Of a DNA stretch of 64,000 nt, positions 31,960 through 44,789 are shown piece by piece (the stretch's first letter is position 1; the number at the start of each line of letters is the position of its first letter). This DNA is from Epiperipatus broadwayi. Lineage: Eukaryota; Onychophora; Udeonychophora; Euonychophora; Peripatidae. The stretch covers positions 61,780-125,779 of the forward strand of contig JAQFVV010007232.1 in the NCBI GenBank assembly GCA_028023455.1, written 5' to 3'. The position numbers were made by a program, and so were the translations under genes. Below the pieces are notes generated by a model. It saw nothing but the letters and a program-made list of their open reading frames with translations. It was not told where the DNA came from and ran no database searches.

Positions 31960-33643
31960 AGTGATAACTTGAAAAAAAAAGTTTTAAAGCATTTTTCTTA
32001 AAAGAGAAAATGAAAATAACTGATTTAGTAAAAAAAGAAAAAAAGTATTTTTCTAAAGTGGGTCATATGTATCAAAAAAATAAAGCTATAAAAGAAATTA
32101 TAAAGGGAAAAATAGATTCGTGTTATTGTTTTATGTTCCTGAAACAGTTAAAGTTGTAAGTAAAATAATAAACAATTCTTTGGTCAAAATGATAAAAGTC
32201 TTAAATCTATGATTTAATGACATGATTCAGAAGAAAATTCTTGTTGGAAGTCTTGTATGGCATAAAAGCTTTAAGTCTTTACAAAGAATTTAACCAAGAA
32301 TCTGGAATATAATGCCAAGAAATTCATTGCAAGTAGAAAATCGCTGAATAGATTCAGAAGCCATTATAGTCTCAAAAATATTAAAGTAGAAGCTGAAGCA
32401 TCATCAGTTGATACCAAGACTATTGTTACATTTTTGTTAGAATTAAAGAAAATTAGCAAAAAAAAAATTATTTTTCAAAACAGGTATTTAATTGTAATGA
32501 AACAGGATTGTTCTGGTGAAAAAAATGCCTAATGAATATCTATTTACAAAATGGAACACAGGCAAAAGGTTTTAAGGCATAGAAAGATAGAATAACACTA
32601 ATGCTATGTAGCAATGATAAAAGTTACATAATAAAACTAAAAGTTATTTACAAATATAAAAAAAAAATCCTGCACTCTTAAAAATCAGAATAAAAGTTAT
32701 CTTCTTGTTTTATGGCAATACAATAAAAAAGCTTTTTTTACAACAGTCTTTTTAATATCAAATGGTTTTGCGATTATTTTATTTTTGAAGTCAAAATATG
32801 TAAAGAAAAAAAAAGAATTTAAAATCCTGTTGTTGTTATATAATGCACTTAGCCATTGTGAATCTGTTCACTATGAAATGGAAAATATAAAGATTATATT
32901 TCTGTCAGAAAATATTGTTGTACTGCTTCAATTTTTTGGCCAAGGCATTATATAGTGTGTCATAACTAATCCAAGTTTTGATCAGATTCAATCAGCACTT
33001 AATATCAACCCTAATTTTCAGTTAATGAATTTCAGGAAAACATTCACAATTGCAAAGGCAATAAACTTTATAAAAATAGCAGTAAATGAATTAAAATCAA
33101 AAACTGTAAATACCCAATGAATGAAGTTATTAACAATTTTGAAAGCTTTTTACAAATTAATGGTTAAGTTAAAACATTTATTCAGATAACATAAATTGGT
33201 AAAGATGGATTTGTGGATATGACTAATTGAAAAAATTGTAGATCTTATTGAAACCCATAGTTAAAAGACATGGGTATGTCATTATCAGAAAATGAAGAAA
33301 AAAAAATTGTGAAAAAAAAGTATCAGCCATGTGGACATTAAATTTTTTGGCCACAAGTTACACAGACTTGAAAGAATACAATTATGGAAAATGACCTCAT
33401 GATGAAATGTGGCCTTATTCTTACATAGAAAATCACTGAAAAATTGCAACTTTTTCTAGATAATTTTAATGACTTAAAAGGAAAAGAAAGCAACTTTCCA
33501 TTGCAATGTTTTTTAAGAAAATGTCACAGCAAAATGATGCCCCTTCAACCTTTCCTCATACAATCATGTGTTCCTCAGAAATTTCCATTTCTTTTGAACT
33601 TGATGATTCTTTTGATACATCAATGGCTTTAAAAGATCAATAA
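31960..33643 (+). pseudogene. Tigger-like DDE transposase pseudogene
   Basis: A decayed pogo/Tigger transposase readable across frames. At about 32185-32290 VLNL-FNDMIQKKI and HKSFKSLQRI match the CENPB-type DNA-binding half ('LxxWIEDMxQKxIPLS ... KALxLY'). At 32315-32420 KFIASRKSLNRFRSHYSLKN and VEAEASSVDT match the next block. FNCNETGLFW near 32490-32520 is the first catalytic motif, with N where the family has D (FN-x-DETGLFW). GFKA-KDRITLMLCSND follows at ~32565-32615. KILLLLYNALSH at ~32822-32857 is the second catalytic block, with Y for D (LLLDNAPSH). IKIIFLSENIVVLLQFFGQG at 32890-32950 matches 'IKVxFLPPNTTxxxQPMDQG'. The C terminus (SIAMFFKKMSQQNDAPSTF) ends at a stop at 33641-33643. 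Both catalytic aspartates are lost and several frameshifts occur; inactive. I found no TIRs for this copy. Confidence 0.85.
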
Positions 33644-33895
33644 TCTGACATTTTCATTATTTATTTTATAAAAAAAATAATGAAAAAGTAAGTTTTATTA
33701 CATTATTTTTTAATAAATTTATTGAAAACACATAGTTTTGTATATATATATGTAAATGCACTTTCTCAATTTATTATTAATAATTATGTTATCATATTAT
33801 TTTTAATTTTTTTAAATTTATATTATAATCTTAATTTATATTCACATATTACACACACAAAGCATCTTTTATATGTATAAACATGTTACATGTTA
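33644..33895. other. AT-rich spacer
   Basis: Short (AT)n and (AC)n runs only. Confidence 0.45.
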
Positions 33896-33995
33896 TTAAA
33901 ACAGGCAAAACTCTCCATACAGTAATGCCATTCAGTGCAAGCCAGGGTAGGCATAAGAAATGGTGATCATGTGATGTTTGGCGGTTTACATACAT
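33896..33995. mobile_element. Terminal fragment of the hammerhead family
   Basis: CAGGCAAAACTCTCCATACAG, then TGCCATTCAGTGCAAGCCAG and GGCATAAGAAATGGTGATCATGTGATG. Both blocks recur at 4.6-4.7 kb and 12.4 kb, here in the order terminal motif then GTGATCAC motif. No ribozyme core present. Confidence 0.6.
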
Positions 33996-36900
33996 GTTGA
34001 AAAATATTGTACTATACACTTACAGTTCAATAAATAATATATATTCTTTTTTAATCAAAGTTTATCAACAAAATGTGAGCTATTATACACTATTCCACTG
34101 TATTTGAAATGTATTGCTAATTTAAAAATGAACCCAGAAAGAAATTCTACCACATGGAAGAAAGATTCTATCATTATTTTTTTGTTTTAATAAGAATATA
34201 CCTATAAAATTGTCATATGTGGAATGAATGACTCTCTTAAAAGCAAATAAAATAAAATGAAAAGCTATTAAAACAATAAGCAAGTGCATAGTTTGATAAC
34301 AAACTTTACTATAATTATTTAAAGAAAAAGAGAAATAGCAGTAAAATTCACTTATATTTGGATTTATTTAAAAAGAAAATATATGTTAGTCCCTCACACT
34401 TGAAAGAAAATATTCAAATATGCTATAAAGTAAAAGTGATATATTCCATTCCAAGAAAACTTACAGCAGGATATATAGGGAATCAACAAAACTAATATAA
34501 ACATAAAAGAACTTCCAATGAAATCTTTCAAATAATTTAGTTTAAAAATTGCACAAGTAAAAATATAAAATTATTAATAAATACATTCTCAAGATGTTAG
34601 AAGATATATTCCAAAAATTATATTATTATTTTTAAACAAAAGGAAAAATATATTGTTTATAATTTTTGTATAATAATTCTGTAATGTAATATTTTAATGA
34701 TATTTTCTTTCATTATCTGTATTTTATTTATAAAGATGGGAGATTGAGTCAAAGAGGTGAATGATGGAATATACAAGTGTGTATATGAGTTTCTAATATC
34801 AATTCAATTAATCTCTTTTTAAATTAATAATTTATACATGAATGCAAGTAGTAATTTCATTTGTTCATTTTAATTACTCATACTAGAGAGGGATAAACTA
34901 ATATTTACCTGATTATAATTATTATTGGTACTAATTTTTATTAGTTAAGGTTCAAATAATGTTGTTATGTAAGCTGTATATCTAAAAATTACGGTTATGA
35001 AATTATTTTCATCATATGTATATTGTTTGTTATTTTTTTTTAACTGAATGAATTGTTTATTAAAATATTTTGTGTTGAAAGTCAAATATACCTAGTTTCT
35101 TTTTATAGTGCACTTGTATTACAAAAGTGTTTTCTAAACTTTGTGATTCAAACAGTTAATTTTATATCCATACAGCATCTCATCTATAATATTGATAATT
35201 TCACTAATTAAATATATCAAAAGTAGACTGTAACCAAGGAAAGTTTATTATTGTTTATACAATTTTATTATACAATGCCTGGGCAAAAGTAGAGTAATTA
35301 TTATTGTTTATGCACTTTACAAGTGAAATTTATTGGCATCAAACTATTAAGATATACATTTGAATATTTACATTTCATTCATTGAGAGAGAAAATGAGTT
35401 TGTAGATAGTAATCAAGTAAGGAGAAATGTGTGTAATCTAATCCTAGAAGAGTCTGCATTATGATCAGACATCTAAAGGGCTACTCTTTCCTTTTTTAAA
35501 GATTATTTATAACACTCTCAGATATTTATGTTGTTATTACTTATTGATCCTAAAAGACTTCTAAGATTAGCATGATACATGATTTTTTATGTAGCTATGA
35601 ACTTAGTTTAGCCATACATCTAGGGTCACTGAATATAGACTGTAAAAATAAAAAAATAATTCTCATTTTGTGTTGTTCCAAAAGTGCATTGGTGGATCCA
35701 TGGACACACTTTTTTTAATAATAATATTTATAGTGAAGGAGAATGCCATCTCATCAGAGTTTTAATTGAGTGATGGCTGATACTTGTAAACCTAAATTAT
35801 TCTATTATAACACACACACACATTGGCAGAATCACATTTATCAAATATAATATTTTAGACCAGATATGAGCATAAAACAGTTTGTAAATCATAGATGTTC
35901 ATTAGGGCTTTCTATAATTTAATGTTCTTTCAATATAATTATTCTTAACATAATTTCAATACCCTACCTAGTAACTTATTTCATCCTGAATTCAAGATAA
36001 ACAAAAATGCTTGTGTATTACTTTTTATATGCTATAAATCAAAACTAATGTATTTATATTGATTTATTTGTAACAATTTGTAACTTTGTATTTTATGTAT
36101 ATATTGTAACCTTTGATAATAAACATATTATTATATCAAAACAAACATGGCTCAACCTTAACATGAACCAAAGGAGTAAGACTTGGCTGGCATGAGTCTA
36201 AAGGAAAGGTTACCCACCCACTACTGATCTTAATACTTATACTATATTATATCAACCTTAATCATCAACAAGTAACAATAATAAATATATTATAAACTGA
36301 CTTGGTTAGTATGAGCAAATTTAAAGGGAGAGATCACAAAATATACATGAAGATAATAACCTCCAATATTAAACATCAATTAAATGAACTTTAAGATTTA
36401 AAGCAAAAATATTACAAGATAAATTCAATTTGCAATACCAATGAATAGTTAATGATCAGGTCTATGAAATGAATACAGAATTAAAATTATGACTTGGATG
36501 ATAATGAATAAAGATGTAGATGATTAAATGGATGATGAGAGACAAATAATTAATTAATGAAAAAGAATAAACTTAAGAGTGAGGAGAAGAAAAAGGAAAT
36601 GTGTTAGAGATGAATTATTAAGATGGTGATAGAATAGGGGTCAATGATGGATAAACCAATTATGATAATGACTTAAGATGAAATGAAGATGAAAAATAAA
36701 AGAAAGAAGAATATGGATGAGCTATGATAACAATGTTGATGGTGAAGAAGGATATCTTGAACTATAAAACTAATATTGTGTCAGACAACAGTAAGACAAG
36801 AATGAAATAAACAAGGGGTTCTAAGCTTGACTAAACCAAAATATTTAACCACTAAAATAGGTTATAAGTTTTAAACTAGAAAATAAACCTACATCCTAAA

Positions 36901-37216
36901 ATTACACAGAACAAATTAAACAATGAGAATAAACATAAGAGATCAAGGCAAGACATAATAAATAACTTCAGGAATGAAAAATTACAATAGATTCAAAATT
37001 GAGACTATTAATTAGTAATTTATTTTTCTCAAGGTTCAAACAATTTCCATTTTAAAGATATATTTGAGTCAGTGAGAGGGATTTTGCCACTACCCAAACA
37101 AAACAAGCAAAGACAGCTCATAAAACAAAATGGAATTAGTAAAGGACATTTGTCAATTCCAATACTAACAATAACATGAACTTTAAATTTTATGAAGTAT
37201 TAATAAACTTGTAATT
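33996..37216. other. Long AT-rich spacer; purine-rich strand near its end
   Basis: No gene, RNA or family repeat recognised in 3.2 kb. Local features: a weak ~125-bp duplication around GACTTGGCTGGCATGAG (36181) and GACTTGGTTAGTATGAG (36300); and 36440-36830, where the + strand is rich in A and G (GATGA, AAAGAAGA motifs). The latter gives no usable frame. Confidence 0.4.
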
Positions 37217-37300
37217 AAGACCTGTAGAGGTCCCTACTATCGCATCTTTATGCACACATTCTTGAGGTTACAGCGTAAATATTACAGTGAATATAATATT
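37217..37300 (+). repeat. Short conserved module shared with 49997-50074
   Basis: CCTACTATCGCATC, then ATGCACACATTCTTGAGG, TTACAGCGTAAATATTAC. In reverse complement this matches the 78-bp insertion at 49997-50074 (GTAATATTTACCGAGGCTG, TAACCTCGAGAATATGCATG, AAAATGCGATAGT). The copy here extends 5' with GACCTGTAGAGGTC, a small hairpin. No known RNA family recognised. Confidence 0.6.
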
Positions 37301-38137
37301 TTATCTATCTTTTATTTAATGATCGTGGGCAATATGATCAGGATCAGTGAATGATGCATCTAATGACTTAGATAAGCAGATTATTCCAAAACTAAATATT
37401 TAATCTTTAAAATATTATTTAAAATAATACATGTGCACTTAATATCAACAGTGTTTTTATCAATAAGTGATAAAACTTTATGTACTTTAAATATAAGAGC
37501 TTAACAAAATTTATTTAGATATATTATCATTCGATAAAATCTATTATAGTCACTGATAATGATTTTTATGACAGTAAGTAAAAGGTTGATAGCAATAACA
37601 ATAACAGTATGGATAGTGATTAGCAATAAAGCTGCAGACAACTAAATATATTTTCAAACAAAATTTATTTACATTATTTACAAGTTTTATGAATATACTA
37701 ATAACCATAAAGAAAACATACATAATCTTGGACAATTGTGGCAGAAATTTACATAAAACAATATTTTATTACATCATTTTATGATTAAGGGAAGATCTCT
37801 TAGGATATATTTAATACTTTAATAAATTATTACTCAAACTTACTACTCTCATGAGTTTATTGGACTTACTATGTCTTTTATATTTTAGATTATTATCTTT
37901 TAATTTGTCACTACTTGAATTTATTACTCACATTGAATTTATTTAGCTTGCTATACATTTCATATTTTACCTATCTATTAATAACATGATTCTAAGAACT
38001 TATCCACTTTAAGTAAACACAGACAATATTTAATAATTAACACGTTAGAAATATGATCCACAATATGATTAACACAATAATTAATATATCAAAATTTAAG
38101 TTGACATTTGATTCACTTTTAATGAGATTCTACAACT
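37301..38137. other. AT-rich spacer, nothing recognised
   Basis: The minus-strand frame at 37550-37735 has low complexity. No shared repeats. Confidence 0.45.
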
Positions 38138-38263
38138 TAGTTTAGTTGGATGAGTAGGCACTAGATAGGGATTTTATGCACAAGCCTTTTGGCATCCATT
38201 AATTACTCTGGTTGGCACAGGGTGGCACTACTGTATGGAGAGAGTTTTGCCTTGTTTAGTTTA
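38138..38263 (+). mobile_element. 3' terminal segment of the hammerhead family
   Basis: GGATGAGTAGGCACTAGATAG, GGATTTTATGCACAAGCC, then TAATTACTCTGG and GGCACTACTGTATGGAGAG, ending TTTTGCCTTGTTTA. The same order closes the copies at 12.33-12.44 and 48.19-48.29 kb. It starts just downstream of where the ribozyme would be, so this is a 5'-truncated copy. Confidence 0.7.
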
Positions 38264-38494
38264 ATAAACATTTTAATTCCATTTGTTAAGTTGCGAGCTT
38301 TGCCCCAATGCAGAGAATACCTCATATTAAAAATCTCAAATATTTTGCAAAGTTTTATAATTTAATATCTTCATTTCTATTATTTTATTAAGTTATTACT
38401 GTACTTTTATTTAATTGCAAAATTGTTTCCTTTTTCTTTAAAATTTATTTTCTCCATGTAATGGAATTAATACAGCATAATAAAATTGCAATAG

Positions 38495-38560
38495 TTTTTT
38501 TTTTCATATGTCATAGCATCTGCCGGGAGGCGAACCCACAACCGTCTGCAATCAAAAGAC
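38495..38560 (-). mobile_element. SINE-A, copy 4, 5'-truncated, minus strand
   Basis: On the minus strand: GCAGACGGTTGTGGGTTCGC (B-box region), CTCCCGGCAGATGCTATGAC and ATATG followed by A9. The A-box half is missing. It shares the CATATG tail variant with copy 3. Confidence 0.75.
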
Positions 38561-39677
38561 ATTAAATATCTCATATTACTAAAAAAACAGCAATAAAAGA
38601 CATTAAATATCTCATATTATACTTCTGCTGATTTCAAAATTCATTCCGAATGAAAGTACAAAATAATTTTCTTTTCTTTCCGTTTGCTATCCTAAGTAAG
38701 TCATAATTAAATTTATAATGTACACAGTAAATATAATAATTAAAACAGATATAAAACAAAAGTGAAATTTCAAGCTTATGAACGTTACCATTTTAGCGCT
38801 TTTTCTTTCAATATTTCTATCAGTTTTATATGTGAACTCTTTACAACTATCGATTAACAGCAGCAGTGTGTTTCATGTATGAAGGCCAAATGAAGTTTAA
38901 AACACAATTCAATTCCATTTTTAATTCAATTCAGTGTTACTTTTTATTAATTTTCAGTTATGCTATTTTCAGATGTTATTATCATTTTTCCATTTAATTC
39001 TCCATGTTCTTCCTTTGTTTTCTCTTGTTGCTCTCCCCGGTCTCTCCAGTTGTTCTGTGTTAGCCTATTTATAACTTTCACCAAAGAGCATCATTGTATA
39101 AATTAACAAACCAATGAAATTATTGTATGCGCATACATTAACATACAATTAATAATTCTCCATCTAGAAGGTGATAACTAATTAAGCTGTTCAAGATTAT
39201 TTTGAATTGCAAGAAAAAGATGCTTAAGAATTAATTATAAAGATTAATTTAGAATAGTTACAATTTTAAATCTTTTTGACTATTATTTAATAATAATAAA
39301 ATATCAAATATTTCTATACTTTTAATTTAATTATAATATTAATAAATTATTATTTTTGATACTATTGTAAATTAGTCCATCTGACAGACTGCATATAAAA
39401 AGTCTCATATACAACTTGGCAGAGGGCCTAGCATATCTTGAACAGTCCAATTCTTTACCATCCTGAGGAGATTTATTGACTAAATTTTACTTATTTTTAT
39501 AATATAATTTGGCAACCATGATAACACACCATTGATATAATATACCTATTTAATATTGAATAGCTATTATTTAATTATTATCAATTAAAATTGAAGACTT
39601 TATATAATTGACCATTTAAATAGGGCTTGACAAGCATCAAGCCCAACCATAAGGTTACTGTATATATATATATATAT
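38561..39677. other. AT-rich spacer, nothing recognised
   Basis: A ~27-bp direct repeat (AAAAGACATTAAATATCTC) occurs at 38554 and 38597. Otherwise no gene or shared repeat; (AT)n at 39658-39677. Confidence 0.45.
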
Positions 39678-40806
39678 TGTAACGGGCACACACGCCATTG
39701 CATTATTTATTTTAAAAATTTAATTTACATTTTTAACTTTTATTGTTGAATTTCTCACAGATGAATTTAATATTTTATTAAAATGTCGAGTATGAATAGA
39801 CTACATAGATTGCATTTGAAAAGAAAGTATTCTATCCCTTATTTAACCTTAGGCCAAAAGTTCGCAGTTAAACTAACATCAATCCATCCGATACATCGAT
39901 GTATTCAATGCAGCATGAATACGACAGCATAAATACCATACTGTCAGGAATGTACATCTGAACAGCATGCTTATAGAAGACATTGACTCTCATCCAGAAT
40001 AGGAATACTACATCTGTCTGATGAGAAGAGCAATAAAAAAACTCCACAGGAAGGGACTGCATTTTCCGTCTTACTATCCCATTCTATAGGCTAAAAAGTG
40101 GTGCTCCAAGGAGCAGGGAATACCGTCTGTCTCCGTTGGTCAATAAGAAAGGCTTATTTCACCCGAGTGTGGCATATAAGGTGATCCTGCACATAGCAGA
40201 CCTCATACTACATTTACTAATTACACCAATATATCCAATCCATTGGCCCAATTTAACTATGAAACAAATAACCTAAGATTTACCCTCCCTTAATTAAACT
40301 AATATAACTTTACAAATCTATGCAGCCATTCATGCCTGACTTAAATTTAACATTTATTAAATTTAGTTTAACGAAAAAACAAAAATCATAATAAAACTTA
40401 CAAAAAATAATAATACATTCAATTAAATAATTATTAATAACTGATTAAGTTTGGTCAGATAGGAATTTCTATTGAGTATTCCTGTTCTGGATGAGAGTCA
40501 ATGTCTTCTATAAGCATGTTGTTCAGATGTACATTCCTGACAGTATGGTATTTGTGCTGTCGTATTCATGCTGCATTGAATACATCGATGTATCAGATGG
40601 ATTGACGTTAGTTTAACTGCGAACTTTTGGCCTAAGCTTAAATAAGGGATAGAATATTTTCTTTTCAAATGCAATCTATGTAGTCTATTCATACTTGACA
40701 TTTTAATAAAATTTTAAATTAATCTGTGCAAATTTCAAAAATAAAAGTTAAAAATGTAAATTAAATTTTAAAAATAAATAATGTAATGGCATGTGTTCCC
40801 ATTACA
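39678..40806. mobile_element. Fold-back derivative of the LTR family
   Basis: Begins TGTAACGGGCAC and ends CCCATTACA, with (AT)n and ATAT immediately on both sides. The outer ~340 bp on each side are inverted copies of each other: TACTGTCAGGAATGTACATC on the left faces GATGTACATTCCTGACAGTA on the right. Both arms resemble the same part of the 13.6-kb LTR (GACTACATAGATT, AAAAGTTCGCAGT, GATACATCGATGTATTCAAT). The middle (40010-40470) continues LTR-like sequence in one orientation (AGAGCAATAAAAAAACTCCA, CCAATATATCCAATCCATT). It is therefore a solo-LTR-like unit whose one end was replaced by an inverted copy of the other. The 60-67-codon minus frames are arm shadows. Confidence 0.8.
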
Positions 40807-43380
40807 ATATATATATATATATATGTCATCTACAAGTACATAAAAGAAAAGAATTTGGATAAACAACAAAAAGGGAGAAGAATGAATATTATTTTATGTA
40901 GGTTACTCCAATGATGATGCCACATAATATATTCAGCTTTATAGGCATACAGGATCTCAATTTGACTGCACCACATAACATATTCCATAGTTCTCATTTT
41001 TAACTGCACCACTTAATATATTCGGCTTCATAAATAAGATCCTCTATTAATTGGCAACACTTAATATATTCAGCTTCAATGATAGAATCTGTAGATTGTG
41101 ATATTTAATATATCTAGAGACTAGCTGTAATCTGGAAACTGGATAATTATGTAAATTATTTAAAAATGCAAACACAAAACTTTAATAAGAAATTCAAGAG
41201 TTTATTTACTCTGAATAACAATAATATTAGTAGAGCTGTTCGAAAAAGATTGATTATGCTTATTTTAAAGATTCTAGGATAATTATTATTTCTTAACTCA
41301 AGAAATTTATTTTACTATTGAAAGGTATAATAATTGCATAATTAAGAAAATTATTAAATTATAATGAAACCTTACATACTTGATAAGATGATTTAAGAAA
41401 AAAAATTATAATCTTTTCACTATCTTTATATTACACTAGTAAAGTTTCGTTTCTTTGCACAGAATGGCATAAAGAGATTAGAGTTTGGCGCAATATTTGC
41501 TAATCTACCAATCATTTTTGACAGAGTGATATTCTTTTAGTATATCTAAAACTAATAATGACGAAATGTTTTCAATTAAAAAAATTAAATAACTATACAC
41601 AACAATAAGAGCAAATACAAAATTTTATTGACTTTCATAGAATTTAAATCTTTCACTTGCTTAATCCATGATTTTTCACAAAGGAAATGCAAAAAATCAT
41701 TTATGCTAATTACATTATCTTACTTTACAAAAAAAGATCTTTCTTGGAAATAAAAAAAACTCTCACTAAAGATGTGGAAAGTTTGGAGTTGTTTTTTAAG
41801 CATTTAAACCAATCTTATCTATCTTTAACTTCACATACACATATGCACACACACACACACACACAAAACATTATGTTCAATATTCTATGACTCCACATCA
41901 TCTACTAGAAATACATTTGGGTAATAGCGGAATTATTATTAGTTTCTACTTATAAAGGTTAGATCTAAGTTAATTTCTTCTAACAGTCTTTTGAAAAGCT
42001 GGCTGCTAATATTTGAGATTGTGGTGTGCGTTCTTTTAAGAGTAGCATTGTTCTACTACTGAAAAATGTGACTCTGCCTGGAAAAAGTAATCATGTTCAA
42101 CTTCTTAATATTTAATTAAAAATATTATAGAGAGAAATATTGTTGGCACACTTTAGCCTATTTTTTTTTTTTGATCATTAATACTCTTTTGCAATAACTA
42201 TTTATTTTTTTCAATTTCCCCCCTCCAAAAATAGCCTCACAGAAAGTTATAAAAATCAGTCAAATAAGATATGACATACCACCAAATCTAGATTTAGTTT
42301 CACCACCTAATATATGCCTCAAATTAAATTCTTTTTTCTTGATATTTTTAAAGAAACTATTTAAACAGTTGAAGAATTGTGAAATATAAACTTTCTTATA
42401 AGAATATCCAAAAGTAGATATATGGATTTGATCTATGTTAAAGCTGCCCATGATTATCAGTTTACCTGCTTCTAAAACAAGCCAGATTTTGGCTTATATA
42501 ATTGCACCCCAACACAAAATAAGAATTATGCAATAAAGGTCAATCAAATCTATTCATTTAATAATGCAATTGAATGATTTAATAAAGCCATATAAAAATT
42601 CATCTAATCAAAATTTCTAATAATTTCTTTATAATAATTATGAATATCTAGCTACTTTAAATCAAATCATACACTAAACAAATAAAATTAATTAATGCTT
42701 TAATTCATCTAAAAAATATTAAACCACAGGAAATGTAAACTCAATTATAGACATAGTATTTTAAAAAAATCAAATTTGCAGTATTTAAGGATTATCATCA
42801 TTTATAAATATAGGAATTTAAACTCAGACTTGGTGAAACCAGTCACCCTATTGAAAATTCATTAAAAGCATATAAACTAATGATTACAAAATAAAAAAAA
42901 ACAAATGTATCTAAACTAGCAGACCATGTATGCGCCAACTGAAAAAAACATGAACAGAGAGGAAAAAGGACAAAATAGAAAATTCAAAAAAGCCACTCAT
43001 ATGACAATTGCCTGTAATATTTCAAATCAACTTAATGTAATAATTGATAATGTTTTGATGTCAGTCATTGACTTTGCCCTTAGGTAAAAATGGAGAAATC
43101 AGGAGGATCCTCAGATAGGTATATGAAATTTATACTGATTGTTGCCATTGACAAAATAACCTAATTAGTTAAAATATCACTTTAAATTCAATATTCACAA
43201 ATCTAAAAATCCAGATTCAGTTTCCATGCTAGCCCTAATACTGATCAGGCCAACATCTGAAGAAATGTTATGCATATATTTAACCTGTGTGCTATTACTA
43301 ACAGTTGAATGTATTTGAAAAGTTTAGATAAAGTTTGAATTTTTCTAAAAACATTTAACAATTGATGTTAGATAATGGAA
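40807..43380. other. AT-rich spacer with a local motif repeat
   Basis: At 40905-41060, CACATAATATATTC / CACATAACATATTC / CACTTAATATATTC / CACTTAATATATTC recur every ~35-65 bp with TTCGGCTTCAT or TCAGCTT. This is a decayed tandem array. An (AC)n run at 41842-41865. The remaining frames carry no recognisable motif. Confidence 0.5.
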
Positions 43381-43395
43381 ATAATCCAACATAAA

Positions 43396-43475
43396 TCTAT
43401 TATTATCATCATCATCATCATATAATAATAATATTAATAATAATAATAATAGTAATAATAACAACAACATCATAT
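43396..43475. repeat. Compound ATT/CAT/AAT/AAC microsatellite
   Basis: ATT, CAT, AAT and AAC runs in succession. No gene. Confidence 0.85.
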
Positions 43476-43539
43476 GACACTTTTTTGCTATTGTTTATTT
43501 ACTAGATGTTTCTTATATTTCATTCTCTATATTTAAAAG

Positions 43540-44345
43540 AATATTTGCAATTTTGATTATCATATTTCATGTAACTATTTTTATTATTATATTAATCTTT
43601 ATAAATTTATTCAATGTATGTTTAGCATATGATTATGTACAATTTTTTATATTTAAAAATAGCTATTTCCTATATATATATAAAAGTTTGCAACTTGGGT
43701 TATCATCGTATTGCATGAAACTATTTTTAGTTATTATAATTATTTTTGTATTAAACTTTATAAACTTATTGACTATATGTTTTGCCCATAATTAATATAT
43801 ATATATTCTTTTTTTTTTTTTTTGTTAATTAATTTTGGAATTTGATAGCTATTATGAATAACTTCTTGCACAAGTTTCTTATTGTTTGGGAATTATATTT
43901 ATTTTTATTTATGTTGTATAATGAAATAAATTATTATAATTATCTTCTTCTTCTTCTTTTTGTTGCTACTGCTATTGTTGTTACTGCTATTCAAATTAGT
44001 TACAATTGTGTCAGATTATTTAATTTTTTCATTATTATTTTTCCACTTGATATTGCTCATATCTGATTTCATATATTTAAAAAAATAAGTGCAACTTTGG
44101 TTACCATATTGATTTAATTATTTTTATTTATTATTATTGTCATAGTTTTATTTTTCTTGTTATTGTTACTAATCTTTGAAAATTTTTTCACTGTATGCTT
44201 TGCATATGATTAATGTATTCTTTTGTTGTCGATATTACTGTTTGCAATTAGTTTTGGAATTTTGATAATTATTATGAATAACTCTTCACTCAAGTGTCTT
44301 CTTTTTTAGAGTTACTTATTTATACATTGTCTAATAACTAAGTAA
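43540..44345. repeat. Three decayed tandem units, ~140 and ~400 bp apart
   Basis: TTTGCAATTTTGATTATCAT at 43546, TTTGCAACTTGGGTTATCAT at 43687 and GTGCAACTTTGGTTACCAT at 44089 each start a block. The block goes through ACTATTTTTA...TTTATAAA and TTGACTATATG / TTCACTGTATGC. In the last two units it continues with AATTTTGGAATTT and TATGAATAAC (spacing ~400 bp). The first unit is short. The 74-80-codon frames here are AT-driven and not evidence for a protein. Confidence 0.65.
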
Positions 44346-44789
44346 ATAAATTATTGTTATTAATTTTTTATGATTCTATAAATTGCATTTTGAGAAGGAT
44401 AACTGGCTTCTAAATTGCTCAAAGAAAAGTCCATTATTGTCTTGATGGAATCTGTTCATTTCATTACGTTCATCTTTTTTTTCTTTCAAGTTTTTAATAA
44501 TCTCATAATTAAATAAAAAGAGGGCACTGTTTTAAATTGGTTATTTTGCTTTAAGCATTTTTCCATTTATTTTCACGTAGTTCATAGAATTGTCAAACGC
44601 CTTCATTCAAATCACAATTTAAAACTACTAATACTTCTACTTTTCAGCTTTCAACATTCATATCCACAGAAACAGGAAATATAGTTTGATTAAATTATTC
44701 TGATTTTTTTTTGTTTATGTTTTTGAAAATAGTGCAAAAAATGAATAGTAAAATTAAAAGAAGTAAGCAAAACTTTATTATGTTTCAAT

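Noticed and set aside
41687-41890. 67-codon + frame
   Set aside because: It ends in a His-Thr repeat translated from an (AC)n microsatellite, and the rest lacks any motif.
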